Shown: positions 11,452-23,600 of the stretch, in pieces
Position numbering within the stretch: the first letter of the stretch is position 1
Layout of the letters: every line of letters starts with the position of its first letter
Assembly: GCA_038502055.1 (NCBI GenBank)
Contig: JAXRKN010000038.1
Location: 5,394,001-5,458,000 of the forward strand
Source: Tanytarsus gracilentus
Lineage: Eukaryota > Arthropoda > Insecta > Diptera > Chironomidae
Direction: 5' to 3'
DNA: 64,000 nucleotides
Made by a program: the position numbers and the translations under genes
The notes under the pieces: model-generated
What the model saw: the letters and a program-made list of their open reading frames with translations, nothing else
Databases searched by the model: none
Told to the model about the DNA's origin: nothing

Positions 11452-12231
11452 TTAAATTGTCTCAATTTTAATTCCAGGATTTTTAGACTTTACAAAAAAT
11501 GATTTTATTTCTTTCTTGAATCCTTCGTGTAAAAAGAAATAAATGAAAACTTTAAAACTTAGAAGAACTGCGTTGAGAATTTTTAAGCATAATTTAAACC
11601 ATTTAAAAACTATTTTTGCATCGATAATTGTTTTAAGCGAATGATAAGTAAAATTACGGGATAATTGAACGGCCCATAAAAGAGCTGACACTGCAATTAA
11701 GAAATTTATTAATTTTCTGTGAGGGAAATTTCTTTTTTGAACGCACGTGACAATCAAAATTGTTATTGGAATCAAACAAAATATAAAAAATTTGACAATT
11801 TCAATTCCATCATAAATTGGCCACGAAAGAATACAAAGATCTTCCGAAATATTTGCAAAAATGCTTCTTGTAACGCCCATTACAGTCGAAACAATGCAAA
11901 TAGCGACTGTTGCAAGAATCGACGTGTAAATTCCTTCATTGAACTGTAGAACCAACATTAACGCTATTAATGTCAGGCCTGATAAAAATGTTCCAAATCC
12001 ATTTAAAAACGAAAATGTTTTACATCCAATTTCTCCAAAAATTGAGTTTGTTGGAGTATTTTTCATCACAATCAGTGATATGATCGTCATTAAAATATCA
12101 GCGATAGCTAAGTTCGATATTAAGAGATTGAAGGACGTTTGAATTTTCCATCTGATTGTTGTGATATAAAGCACCAAAATATTTCCAATGATTCCAAAAA
12201 TTATGTAATACACAAAAAATATCCAATCCAT
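11452..12231 (-). CDS. Divergent rhodopsin-like GPCR, older paralogue
   Basis: Intronless, 259 residues from the first ATG. TM1 has GNILVL, TM2 has LAIADI, TM3 starts at IGCKTF, ECL2 has DLCILSW, and the tail FLHEGFKKEIKSFF matches helix 8 of copies 1 and 2. DRY is replaced by LQFNEG. The extracellular N-terminus is almost absent compared with about 40 residues in the paralogues. The TTTCAGCATGAG start context of the paralogues appears here as TTTCAGCATTGAG at about 12261-12274, in frame with ATT in place of ATG, so the start may have moved 13 codons downstream. A minus-strand AATAAA lies at 11424-11429. Ligand unknown. Confidence 0.72.
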   Translation of the reverse strand: MDWIFFVYYIIFGIIGNILVLYITTIRWKIQTSFNLLISNLAIADILMTIISLIVMKNTPTNSIFGEIGCKTFSFLNGFGTFLSGLTLIALMLVLQFNEGIYTSILATVAICIVSTVMGVTRSIFANISEDLCILSWPIYDGIEIVKFFIFCLIPITILIVTCVQKRNFPHRKLINFLIAVSALLWAVQLSRNFTYHSLKTIIDAKIVFKWFKLCLKILNAVLLSFKVFIYFFLHEGFKKEIKSFFVKSKNPGIKIETI

Positions 12232-12874
12232 GATTTTATATTCAATGTACGTATTGATTCTCTCAATGCTGAAATGTTACTAACTTTTTAAGATTTATCA
12301 GTAAAAAAATAAACATAATGACCCTATTGACATTGTTCGGGTTGATGCTTGATAACAACTTTTTGCAATTTTTCTTCTAAGATTTTTGAAAATCAAATTT
12401 ATCAAAGTTTTTTTTTGTCACAAGGAGAAAATATTTTTCGCTTTATTTCAATCAATTTTTGACTTCATTCATTCACAAAAACTTAATTAAACAAAAATGT
12501 TGAATTTAGAGTGAGTTCAAAAATTACAATTTGTGAAAATTTTCTCTATGTAGTGCATGTGTGTGTTTAATAAATCTGTTTTAAAGATACAATATTATCG
12601 TTACATTATTTTTCGGCTATTTTCATGATCGATTGAAGAAAAAATTTCCCTATGAAATAGTTTTAGAAAGGAATCTTAAGGTCTAGTGAAATGAAAATTA
12701 TCAGAATTTTTACAAAAATATTTTTCTTAATCCATCAAGATTGTTTTTTTATGACCAAAAAGTAATTAAATTTTTTAAAGTAGGGGAGAGAAAGTATGTT
12801 CGCGTGTGTGTTTTTTTTTCATATAGTGCCATTTAAAATCATATTAAAAGGTTGAAATTGCAAAACTTAAATGC
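12232..12874. other. Intergenic, GPCR cluster to selenophosphate synthetase
   Basis: AT-rich sequence without a supportable ORF. It holds the 5' flank of the third GPCR and the 3' UTR of the selenophosphate synthetase gene, both on the minus strand. Confidence 0.6.
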
Positions 12875-14237
12875 TTAATCTTTAGCGGGAACTTCGATAA
12901 CACGTGGCTTGTCAATGATACGTGCAGTGCGATTACCCTTCTCAACAATACCAATGATCCATGCTTGATACCCTTCCTGCTTCTCAATGTCTTTGCAGTA
13001 AGCTGCTGCTTGTTCGCGCGGCAAGCAAATGAGCAATCCTCCCGATGTCTCAGCCGAATGTCCTTGGAGAAGTTGGAACATGTTTCCGCATGCCTTTGCA
13101 ACTGCAGCCATTTTCGCGATAACCGGAAGGTTATGAATAACAAATGAGACCTCGTTCTTCTGATGCGATGCCAATGTTTGAGCATGACCGAGCAAACCAA
13201 ATCCAGTAATATCAGTTGCACCATGGGCATTGTATTTGTGCATTAGACGTGATGCAGTTCGATTGAGACGAGCCATTGAGTCCATTGCACGGTGATAAGC
13301 TTTACGAACATCTTCTTCGGACACGACAAGCTTGATGCGATTCCAACGTTCTGGTTGTTCGAGCCATTGATGAGCGTTTACAGCGACCTGGGTTCCCAAG
13401 GGCTTTGTTAGCACCAAGACATCACCAACGACCGCATTATCGGGCACGATATAGTCATTTGGATTGCAAATAGTCGATGCAACACCTAATTTTAATCGAT
13501 ATGAAAGAATTGCTTTGAAATCAAAAAATTTAATTTACCTCCAATTGTACACCATGGATTAACGACACTCTGTCCGCCTGTAACTGATGTTCCAGCTTCC
13601 AATGCCGAGTCCTAAAATTTATTTTTAATCATCCGTTAAATTTGAATTCACACAAACTCAATAAAATTTAAATACCTTAAATCCTCGCATGATCAACGGA
13701 ATGACCACATCGCGCTCTTTCTCAGTCATCTTTGTACTAACTGCAAGAAGCATGAGCATATTATCGCACTCAATAACACCCATCGCATAGAGATCGCTCA
13801 GAACATTTGCGCACGCAATTTTTCCCATCATATACGGATCATCGACGATTGGATAGAAGAAATCTGTTGTTTGTACCAAGCACAAGCCGCCATGACGCAG
13901 TGGAGTGACCGAGCAATCGAGTCCAATGCCAATGCGTGGAATGGCCATATGCATGAATTGATCATCGTGCGAAGAATAGTCTTGCTGAAGTGATCCGACC
14001 AGCTTATTGAGGACCTCTGAAGATATTTCATTTTTATAGAATTAACGGATGTGACATGGTGAAGAATTTAATGGACTCACCTTGAGGCACTTTACATCCT
14101 CGTCCCTTTAAATCGGCAAATCTCGTAAGGCGAAAGTTAGCATCGAGATCGTGTGCTGTCGGATCAAATTGTCTTCTCAAAAGTTCACTGCCCATTTCCA
14201 GCTTTATTCCGTAAGATTCGTGCGAGTAATCACCCAT
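12875..14237 (-). CDS. Selenophosphate synthetase 1 (SelD/SPS1, arginine type)
   Basis: Exons 14237-14081, 14016-13676, 13611-13539 and 13485-12875 give 393 residues, close to the 398 of the fly protein as I remember it. The sequence follows insect SPS1 almost residue for residue: FDPTAHDLDA, GLDCSV, LVQTTDFFYPIVDDPYMMG, DITGFGLLGHAQTL and SAETSGGLLICLPREQAAAY. The position that is selenocysteine or cysteine in catalytic SelD is arginine (KGRGCKVPQ, codon CGA at 14100-14102). SPS1 proteins of this type do not make selenophosphate in vitro; in flies SPS1 is essential and linked to redox and vitamin B6 homeostasis. I chose ATG 14237 because the frame further upstream has no ATG, only TTG. It is divergent from MAT1. 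Confidence 0.95.
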
Positions 14238-14951
14238 GATGGTAAACGTGAATTGGTTGGACAAAAAATCAACTTAAAATTTACAATTTACCCGGCACGG
14301 TTTATAAACAAATCGAAGGGATTCTCTCTCAGTTGATGCTTCACTATTTTTCAAACTCGAATATGGCGCCGCGACCCTGTATGTATCACAGTGGCTTGCG
14401 TTTTTTTCTCCTCACAATCGGCCGAAATTTATTTCACTTTTTTTCGTCTTAATTCAACACGCTCGTCGCTTTTGAATGTCACAAAATGACTATGCACCTG
14501 TTAAAAATGAAATTTAATACTTTTTAGCGCTTAATTCGAGTTATTTTCTACCTTTTTTCAATCAATTATGTACGCCTATGCGAAATGCTTTAAAAAGAGA
14601 ACTTGAGTCGATTTCCGAGTGAAAAATTTTCAGCGAGGTTGTGTCCCCTCATTTTGTTTACTAGTGTGCGTGCAGGCGTCGCGCGGGAAATTTAAATTTT
14701 TTAGTATTTTACGTAAATTAACAAAATTGTTCATTAGTTTAAAGAATTTTACGCTAGTTTGATTTAGAAATATTTTAAAAAACCTTTAATTATTTTATTA
14801 AATTAATCAAACGCTTAAAATCATCAAAAATTGTAATTTCGAGAAATTTCTAAGAAGTTCCATGTAAAAAAGTTGAAGCGACACTTTTAAAAACTTTCTT
14901 TTGTTATTGTTTTGAATTGCACATTTAAAAAATTATAGTTTATCTAAAATC
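14238..14951. other. Shared upstream region of SPS1 and MAT1
   Basis: About 700 bases between two divergent start codons; it must hold both promoters. A GC-richer patch at about 14660-14695 stands out from the AT-rich background. No TATA box is obvious at either side. Confidence 0.5.
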
Positions 14952-15993
14952 ATGGAGGAAGAGGGCTGTCCGAGATGTAAAACCACTAAATATAGAAATC
15001 CATCGTTGAAGTTGATGGTAAATGTTTGCGGACACACATTGTGCGAGAATTGCGTTGAGTTGCTGTTTGTGAAAGGTAATTTCTATGTAAATATGATTTA
15101 AATGAAGTAAGCATGATTAATATCGACAAATTTATTAATTTTGCATCAATAAATCCACTTCGATATAATCTTTAAACTTTACAGGTGCCAATAGCTGTCC
15201 AGAATGCAACATTCCTTTGCGAAGAAACAACTTTCGTGTTCAACTCTTCGATCCAATGGTGGAGAAAGAACTCGAGATCAGAAAGCGCATATTAAAAGAC
15301 TTCAACAAAAAGGAAGAGGATTTTGAATCGCTGGATAGTTATAATATGTACCTGGAAGAGATAGAGGAGATCATTTATAATCTTTGCAACAATATCGAAA
15401 TATTGGAGACAAATAAGCGCATCGAGCAATATAAGAAAGACCATCGTGATCAAATCATTAAGAATCGACAGAAAATTAGCAAGGAAGAGCTGGAGCTTGA
15501 GATTCTCATCGAGCAAGAGAAAGAAATGACTGAAATAAGAAAGAAGGAATTGGAAACGCTCGAAGTGCAGACCAAGAAGAAGAGGACACTCGAAAAGGAA
15601 AAGTTGATAGATGAACTTATGTTCAGCTCCGAAAATGCCCAATCGATTCTACAGCACTATGCCGAAAAGATTGAGGAAGACAAGAAAGAGCAAGAACTCG
15701 CACCACCTCCCGTTAAGGTCACAAAATTCTCAACTGGCATCAACTTTTCATCGAGTTTACAGCAGCAGTATTTGCCAATTCCAAAGGTCGATGAGGGTCC
15801 TCTCTATGTCTATGAGGAGCCTGAGATCGATATTAATGGTCCACCCGTGCCGCGACTTGAAGAACTTGGCGAGAAGAACTTTCTCAAAAATATTCGTCAA
15901 GAGACACCAGTTGAGCGTGCTGGCGGATTCTCGAGTAGAACTGCATGTCTTCGCGCCCTTCAAGAGGCAATGCAAGCGCTTTATCCTTTCTAA
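14952..15993 (+). CDS. MAT1, CDK-activating kinase assembly factor
   Basis: Two exons (14952-15075 and 15185-15993) encode 310 residues, the usual MAT1 length. The N-terminal C3HC4 RING begins CPRCKTTKYRNPSL and continues through VCGHTLCENC and SCPEC. A long charged coiled coil follows (about residues 60-210), then the hydrophobic C-terminal part (GGFSSRTACLRALQEAMQ) that binds Cdk7-cyclin H. MAT1 is the third subunit of the CDK-activating kinase and docks it on TFIIH, acting in transcription and cell-cycle control. The RING is split by the single intron, which the frame resolves cleanly. An AATAAA at 16019-16024 lies just before the stop codon of the convergent next gene. Confidence 0.95.
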
Positions 15994-16027
15994 AATAATT
16001 TATTGAACATAAAATGAGAATAAATTT

Positions 16028-16789
16028 TTACAAGTCAATCATTTCGTTGTTGAGAGTCAAATAGAAATCTTTAAGGGTCTTAAAATCGCCATTTTCAGCT
16101 ATTAGTACGGACGACCAGCCCGCTCTCTTTGCACCCTCTGAATCATTTTCGAGTTCATTGCCGATGTGAAGAGCTTCTGATGGCGTGATTCCTTCGACAA
16201 TGTCAAGTAAGTTTGGCGGATAAATCATTTCTGATGCCAGCTTGATGGCGTGATGAAAAATTTCGGCTTTTGGCTTTTCAATTTTAGCCTCGTATGATGT
16301 CGTAACGAAATTAAAATCGAGTTCCATTCGATCGAGAAGATTGTGTAAGCGTGGATCGAAATTGGAAATTACACCAAGTATTTTATTTTCCCTTCTTATG
16401 GCTTGAATTAATTCATCAGTTTTTTCAAATTTTCCCCAACATTCTTCGGTTTCATATTTTTTAATGAGATGTTTTGCAACTTTTTCACACTCACTGTTTA
16501 CAATTTTATTGCTTGATGTCTCCGACAAAACTTGCGTAACTAATTTTGTCCACCATTGTTCGTAGCCTATCGAGTCGCTGCCGAAATTGGGATGTTCTTT
16601 TTTGAGTGACTTGAAATTTTTCTTAAAACTTTCATGCATGTCAATTTTGGGGTCGAAATTTTCTTTTTTGTGTCCCAATTCTATGGCAGTGTTTAGGTAA
16701 ATTTGAGAGGGAGGAACTTTAAAGTAAAGCAGCGTGTTTGTGCAGTCAAAAGTAATCAGTTTGAATTTTTTCAAATTTCTCGCCAGCAT
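16028..16789 (-). CDS. HAD-family hydrolase (Reg-2/HDHD3-like)
   Basis: Single exon, 253 residues. Motif I is ITFDCTNTL, with the second acidic residue of the usual DxD replaced by Thr, as I remember for fly Reg-2. Motif II is the Ser of GVISNFDPRL, motif III the Lys of EAKIEKPKAEIF, motif IV HIGNELENDSEGAKRAGW. PNFGSDSIGYEQWWTKL fits the cap domain of this subgroup. Reg-2 is a rhythmically expressed gene of flies; the enzyme's substrate is not established. The loss of the second motif I acid may weaken phosphatase activity. It is tail-to-tail with MAT1, with stop codons 34 bases apart, so the 3' UTRs overlap. Confidence 0.88.
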   Translation of the reverse strand: MLARNLKKFKLITFDCTNTLLYFKVPPSQIYLNTAIELGHKKENFDPKIDMHESFKKNFKSLKKEHPNFGSDSIGYEQWWTKLVTQVLSETSSNKIVNSECEKVAKHLIKKYETEECWGKFEKTDELIQAIRRENKILGVISNFDPRLHNLLDRMELDFNFVTTSYEAKIEKPKAEIFHHAIKLASEMIYPPNLLDIVEGITPSEALHIGNELENDSEGAKRAGWSSVLIAENGDFKTLKDFYLTLNNEMIDL

Positions 16790-17624
16790 TTTTGCTTTTT
16801 AGCTTACTCTGCTGTGTGAGATTGATTTTTATTTTTATAGGACTGTGTACAAACATTCACACAGCTGACTGCTAATTTTTCCGGATGAAAAATTATTTTG
16901 AATAAATTGGGATTTTGATTTTTGAGTTTTTTAAAAAATTTAATTAAAATTAAAATTTTGATCGAAGGATTTTAAAAATTAGATTTTAAAAAAAGATTAT
17001 GAAATAGGAATTTAAAATATTTATGAAATGAATAAAATATTTTTAAATTATTGTAAAAACTCAATTTTGATTAAAGGAAATTTTTAAAAATTAAATATCC
17101 CTTTCCTCTCTTTTAATTAAAATTATAAAAAAGCAACCTTATTAAACAAATTTTCGAAAAAAATTTAAAAATCCATTATAAGTTTAAAAATTATTTTAAT
17201 TCATAATCCACATTGAACTTGCGAAACCCTTCAATTCCCGAATTCCAGAGTTAATTAAGGACTTTCAGGATTAAAATTATGACATTAATTAACAATTCTA
17301 ATCAACTCAAATTCATTAACTTTTGGTCCTCTATTGATCTATTAAAAAATCTCATGACTCATAAATAAACTCACCACCCACTTCTAAGGATTCATCCTAA
17401 CTTCGACTCTGTCACGAGTGAAAAAAGGACGAGATAGGAAGGGAAATCGCGTGAAAATCTGAGTGAAAATTTTCAATTAAACTTTGATTCTCGTCGATTT
17501 GAGCCTCAAAACGTAGTGAATTGTGACCACTGCAGGATATTTAAATGAAGTATCGCAAAAATTTGCCAATTTTCATCGATTTAAAGTGAAAAATCTGTAA
17601 AAATCGCCAAATCCTGACACCATC
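16790..17624. other. Shared upstream region of HAD gene and highwire
   Basis: Divergent intergenic stretch. The part to about 17330 is extremely AT-rich with no gene. From about 17390 the base mix becomes more balanced, as expected for the highwire promoter and 5' UTR. No ORF is supportable. Confidence 0.5.
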
Positions 17625-20600
17625 ATGATAAATGAGGATTTATTCGCTGATTTTTACTCTATGTTCGTTCATAGCTACGACAATTCGTGAGTTTAAAGTG
17701 TAATTAACTGAAATATGCAAAAATTCTCACTTCCAACGTCCATTTTCAGGAAGAAAAGCAAAGAAAAAGGAAAGGACAAAGGAAAAGTAAGTTCAAAATT
17801 TCAATGGAGGACGATCGATAGAAGTGGGTGGACTTGGGAGGAAAGAAAATGTACACATTCTCAATGCTGTGGAATGATGATGTTTTGCCATGTGGCTTTT
17901 GCCGGTTTGAAGAGTGTGGGAAGAAAACATGTGACTAGCGGGCGCGGGGTGGTTGGGAGAAAAATGGGGTGGAAGGCGCATGTTTTTCGTTGGATATATT
18001 TAAATCTCGGATTTATTTCTTCACAGATCTCATCCGATGGCCATGAAGAAACTTTTGCTTCGCCAATTGCATTCGAAATTTCGTCTAATGCATCAAAATT
18101 TGCCGTCTTCTCTGCAATTCGCTCTTTAGTGTTGGAACATGAGACTAAATTTAACACCCTATCGAAAATTGAAAATAGTAAATTGAGATCAATCGATCAG
18201 GCGCGCAGCAAAAGCGACGACGATTCAAATGAGATTAAAATCATCGATGCATTACAGAAACTTGACGGCAATAAAATCAATGTTCCTTTTGTGAGTTGGA
18301 CACTTGATATTTTACACCTTTTTTATTACTTTAATAAAATTTTATTTTTTAAAATTTGTTTTATTTTATAAGTTTTTTATCATTTTGTATTTTTTACAGA
18401 AAATTAATTAATGTAATGAGTAAAATATTTTCAACTAACCCTTTTTCAGATTGTATCCGCCGGCATTCAAACTCTCTTCGATATCATATCGGAGACAAAG
18501 CATCAACATCCTGCCATATGTTCAAAAGCACTTTCATCGCTCTTTGACATTTTTCAAGGTAAAGAGTAATGTAAAATAAAATTTATACATTCTTAACGGC
18601 ATTGTTAACGTAGGTCACGATCCCGAGAGCTTCAAATCGGAACCAGATGCATTGTTTCAATCGCTCTATGATTTGCTCCTCGATTTAGCCACTTGGAATG
18701 GTGCCAGTCCACAGAAGTCATCTGATTACAGCGATGAGAAAAAGAATTGGGGTGCAATAAGTTGTTCTGTGCTGTTGGCACTGTGCATCGCACGTGGTGA
18801 CACGGGAAAAATCATCAAGGCAATAACCTCCATTCTCATGTCGACAAATGCTGTTCTCAGTCAGCCAATTAAACTTCCCGAGATCCTTATTAAATTGCAA
18901 AAGAGCGTTGAATGTGCAGCACTCGGTCGCGTAGAAAAACCAACATTTTTCGAGCACGGAATTCCGCAAGACAGCTTAATCGATGAATTTCACATCAAAA
19001 ATATCCAAATTGAAACTGCAATGTCGTCGAGCATAGCATCAGATGGAAAGTTTCTCTACATTCTGCACGGAAAGAGTCTTTATAAAATCGGAAGTGGTTA
19101 CAACAGCACCACAAAGGGTTTAATCTACAAAATGAACAAAGACTTTACGAAAGACAAAAGAGGATGGATTGGATATTGTAAAGATAAACTTTACTATAAG
19201 AAAATATCGAAGAGAAATACGGACAATTTTATTGTCGTCGATCGTGATGCGCTCACATTTCAAAGTCCAATCCAAATGTCTTCGAAGATTTTTAAGAAAG
19301 ATGCCGTCAACTATACTCTTTACTCTGACGGTGACACAATCAATGCGATTAGTGCTGTGAAGGATGACAATTTTGTTATAAAGGAAATTATTTCGAGCAA
19401 CGATTTTGCATTTGATTTAACGCTAAATTTGGCGAAGAGAAGTTTTAGGACTTTTGGTTATGCCGCATTTGAGGAAGAAATTTTAAACAATTCACAGCTC
19501 CAAAAAATTCAAACTTCCTTCAACTGTTTTGTGCCAGTTTTGCCCGATGATTCTGAGGTTACTGGAATTGCATCCGGCAAAGAGTTTGGTCTTGCCATGT
19601 CGTCCAATAATAAAGTTTACTATTATGGTAAAGGAGCTAGTTTAGGTCTAAAGTCACTCATCAAAAGTCCATCGCTAAAACTCAACGAATTGACAATATC
19701 AAAAGTCTCTAAAATTATTCAAACATCTCTCGGTCATGATGGCCTTCATACACTGCTTCTCAGTGACGATGGTTCTGTTTTCTTCGCTGGCACTGTAAGA
19801 CGTGGCGAGGATGGAGAAATTTCAAAAAGAAGACTTCTAAAGCCAACCAAACCAAAGAGAATCTCACGTCTCGACAATCATTTTATCGTTCATGTCTCTT
19901 CGAATAATGGAACGTCAGCGTTTGTTACAAAGACTGGAAAAGTTATTATGTTTGGCAAAGATACGAGTTTTTGTGATTCGCATGGCATCATACAGCATCT
20001 GCAAGATCAGCACATTATTAAAGTGGCTATGGGAAAGGCGCATTCAGTGGCACTCAACTCGAAGGGTCAAATTTACTCGTTTGGCGTCAATAATAAGGGT
20101 CAATGTGGAAGAACATTTACGAGCAAGGATCGAGTTGCGAGCGAAGAGTTTTTCGCCAAGCAACAACAACAGCAACCTCAATCGTCAGCATTTTTATGTG
20201 ATATCGATGAACATGAGGTAGTCGAAGAACAATGTAAAATTTGTAAGATTTGCTACGAGTGCACGGGCTACAATAAATTGTGTGCGGCAGCAACAAAAAT
20301 TGCAATGAAAAGTCGAATTCCTGGATCGTAAGTAAAATTTTTTTCATGATCGCTACATTTTTAATTTCATTTCCCATAATTAATAGAAATTGCTTCTGTG
20401 GTCATGGAAATTCTGGCTGTATTAAATGCGGTGCTTGCACGGTTTGCATATCAAAGCAGGAAAATGAGCTAAATAATGGTAATTATGCTCAAAGGAATTT
20501 ATTCCATTTTTAATTTGAATTTTCCGTTGAATATTTTTAGACCAACTCGTTGGCTCGCCCGATAAGCAAAAGCGAATAAAAAAGGAGGTAAAAATCAATA

Positions 20601-23600
20601 TCGATGAATATAATTTTCCAAACGAGTCCGAACGTGTTGCTCCACTTCCACCGGCAAGAGTTTCGATTCCATCGACCAGCCCAATTATTCAGATTTCATG
20701 CGGTCTTCATCACACTGTCGTGTTAACGTCTGCAGGAGAAGTTTTCACATTCGGTAGTAATCAATACGGTCAATTGGGCACGGGAGATTTGCAGCCCACA
20801 TCGGCGCCAGTTCAAGTGAAAATTCCGTGCCTGGCAAGTCAAGTGGCAGCCGGCAGTAACCATACGGTCATTTTATCGCAAAAAGGAATCGTTTATACAT
20901 TCGGAAATTATCAGAAGGGCCAATTAGGAAGATTGCCAAGCGATCCAAACGTGACGGCTGCAAATCTTAACGAGTTTCAAGCGGCCGAAAGTACCACAAA
21001 TATTATGGCCCAACGCCAACGTTTCTTGTGGAACTGCATTCCATCGCAAATCACTGGCATTGGACTAAATTTCCGGAAAAAAGCGTGCTGGATATCGGCG
21101 AGTGGTGATCAGACATTTATTAAAATTGATGAGTCCCTCGTGAATGCGAATTCTCTCACAAAAATAAGCGTGGCAGCAGATAAGAACACGATAATTTTCA
21201 TCTCCAACAATGAGGGTTCTCCCGGGTGTATAACGATCAATAAGCAAGATGGAAAGTGCAAAACTCATATCAACAATCAATTTGTCTTCAACAATTACTA
21301 TTACGAGGGATACTTCGATGACACGAGCAGCGAGTCACTCAAAGACTCGGGAGATTTTCATCAATTTCCATCTTCCGCATCGTCGTCGCCATCGACCTCC
21401 GTCACGGCCATAAGTAACACAATTTTTACAATCGACCCTCTCTACGATGTCCTCTGGTGCTTTGACGTGTTGAGCAAGAAAATTCTCTGCTTCAACATTT
21501 TAGCTAGTAAAGTTATTGGAAATGCTAGTGCAATATTTAAAAGTGACATGACATTGCCGAATAAGAATGTCATGAGTGTAACGAGGGTTCATGCTTGCCT
21601 TAATGTGCTCGCATGCTTGGATACTCTTGCATGTGCCCAAAATTCTCTCGACACATGTTTCGATGCGGACTGTAAAGTGAGAGTCGCAAAAACCCCATCA
21701 GTTGAGCCGTCTGTGGCACCGAACTCTAAGGACAGCAAAGAAACTAAGAAAATTTGTCGCTTCGAGGGTTTTGGAGGAGGATGGGGTTACTTTGGGCATA
21801 GTATTGAAGCAGTAAGATTTATGTGCGATACTGACATTTTAATGGACGGCATAGGAATGTACGGTGGACGAGGTGAATATATGTGCAAAATCAAGATATT
21901 TGATCTCGGTACGGATGGTGGAGGAATGGAGAAGGAAGGAATTATTATATTTGAACTTGATGACGTTCCTTATTACTGTCCAGCACGAACAATTCATAAT
22001 ATCATGTTCCAAAAGCCAGTTAACATTGTTGCCGCTAAGTGGTATCTTATGTGGGTTAAAGTATCCGGTCCAAGCAGCGATTGTGGCTCAAATGGTCAGA
22101 ACATTGTTGTCGGTGACGATCAAGTTGTGTTCACATTTAAATCCTCGAAAAAATCAAACAATGGAACGGATATAAATTCTGGCCAAATTCCATCGATTCT
22201 CTATAGGGTCGTTGCACATGATAGAAAAATAACTGATGGAACGGGAAAGAGTGAGGTAGTTTGTAGAATAAGCAAACAGTTCATAAACACAATTTCGTCT
22301 GAGAGCTTCGAGAATCTAGTGAAATTGTTGAGCTGGTCATGGAGCCAGTTCAAGGTGAAAATTAACGAGATGGTAGAGAAAATATCTTCTAACGATGAAC
22401 TTCTATTGAATCGTTATGTGTACACATGTCAAGTGTGTCTACGACTCTTGAAAAAATACATCAACGAGATTTACCCTTCCGAATCCTTTAAGTATAATGA
22501 AAATGAAAAAGCCACAGTGACACGTTCGATGCAACAGGCTGATGTTCATACCAAATCAAGTCAATTGCCACAGTCGTCTGCATCCATAATTTCCGAGACG
22601 AGTTCACAGCATGTTATGCGAAAAAGTCATGTAGAAAAAATTCAATTGGCGGAGAGTATCGCGAACGTCAGAGGACTAATGATTCAAATCCTTTGCGATG
22701 ATCTATCAAACTTTTGTGGATCTAAAAGTGAGTTGAAAATAAATTTATCAAAATAAAATATTTAATAATTTTGCAATATTTCAGCATCGTTTTTGGTTTT
22801 TAACATCATGGATGAGTGCAATAATACTTTCGTGAGTTGCTTCAATGCATTCTACCCAACCTCATATTTAAAATGGGATTGTCTCTGTGATTTGTTATCG
22901 CAAATGGACAAAGGTGTGCTTCACTCTCGACTGCTCAGTGGTGTTTTAGCGGGTCTCTGTGATCCGACCGTTAATTTAAAATCAACATTCTCCATCATGT
23001 CTCCATATACGGAGCAGAAGAACATTACAAGTCCAAGTGACAATTCTGGCTATCCAATGCTGCAAACGTCCGACAATTATCACTATCCAATTTTGGTCGA
23101 ACAAATGATGTATCGAATGCAAAAAGAAAAGTCAAACTCAGCTTATGCAACGTGGAATTTCAAAGAAATTTTGACACGTCTTTTGGATATTATTTCACGT
23201 CCAATTAAGTTGAAGATTGAAGGAATTTATAGCAATGCAAAAATGGATTCTTTCGCTAATGAATATTTAAGGAAAATGAGCAACTATAATTTAATCTCAA
23301 ATTGCTGTTTTTTGCTCTCAAAAATATTAGCTGAAATTGTTTATCAAAGCTGCACGGCTGATGTGAGTTGAAAGTAACAATTTAAATTACAATTCCTATA
23401 TTTTCTCTCTTCTATTTTTAGACTGACACAACAATAATTTCACCGTATGCACTGCAATCAACAGGTGTCCGCTTTAAGAAGTGTGACTATAGCAAGACAT
23501 GGAACACTGGTCATTTTGCATCCGATGCAATTTGCTTTACAGTCGATAGATCTGGAATTGTTTTGGCCGGCTGTTGTGTCTATTATGGTTCGGGAAGCTA

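Noticed and set aside
14238..14264. Longer selenophosphate synthetase N-terminus
   Set aside because: The nine extra codons begin with TTG, not ATG; the first ATG is at 14237 and fits the family length.
15292..15642. 116-codon minus-strand ORF with hydrophobic stretches
   Set aside because: It is the antisense of the charged MAT1 coiled coil; Lys/Glu codons read backwards give Phe/Leu-rich sequence.
17715..18026. Read-through of the second highwire intron as coding sequence
   Set aside because: The frame is open, but a good donor at 17787 and acceptor at 18026 exist and relatives lack this segment.
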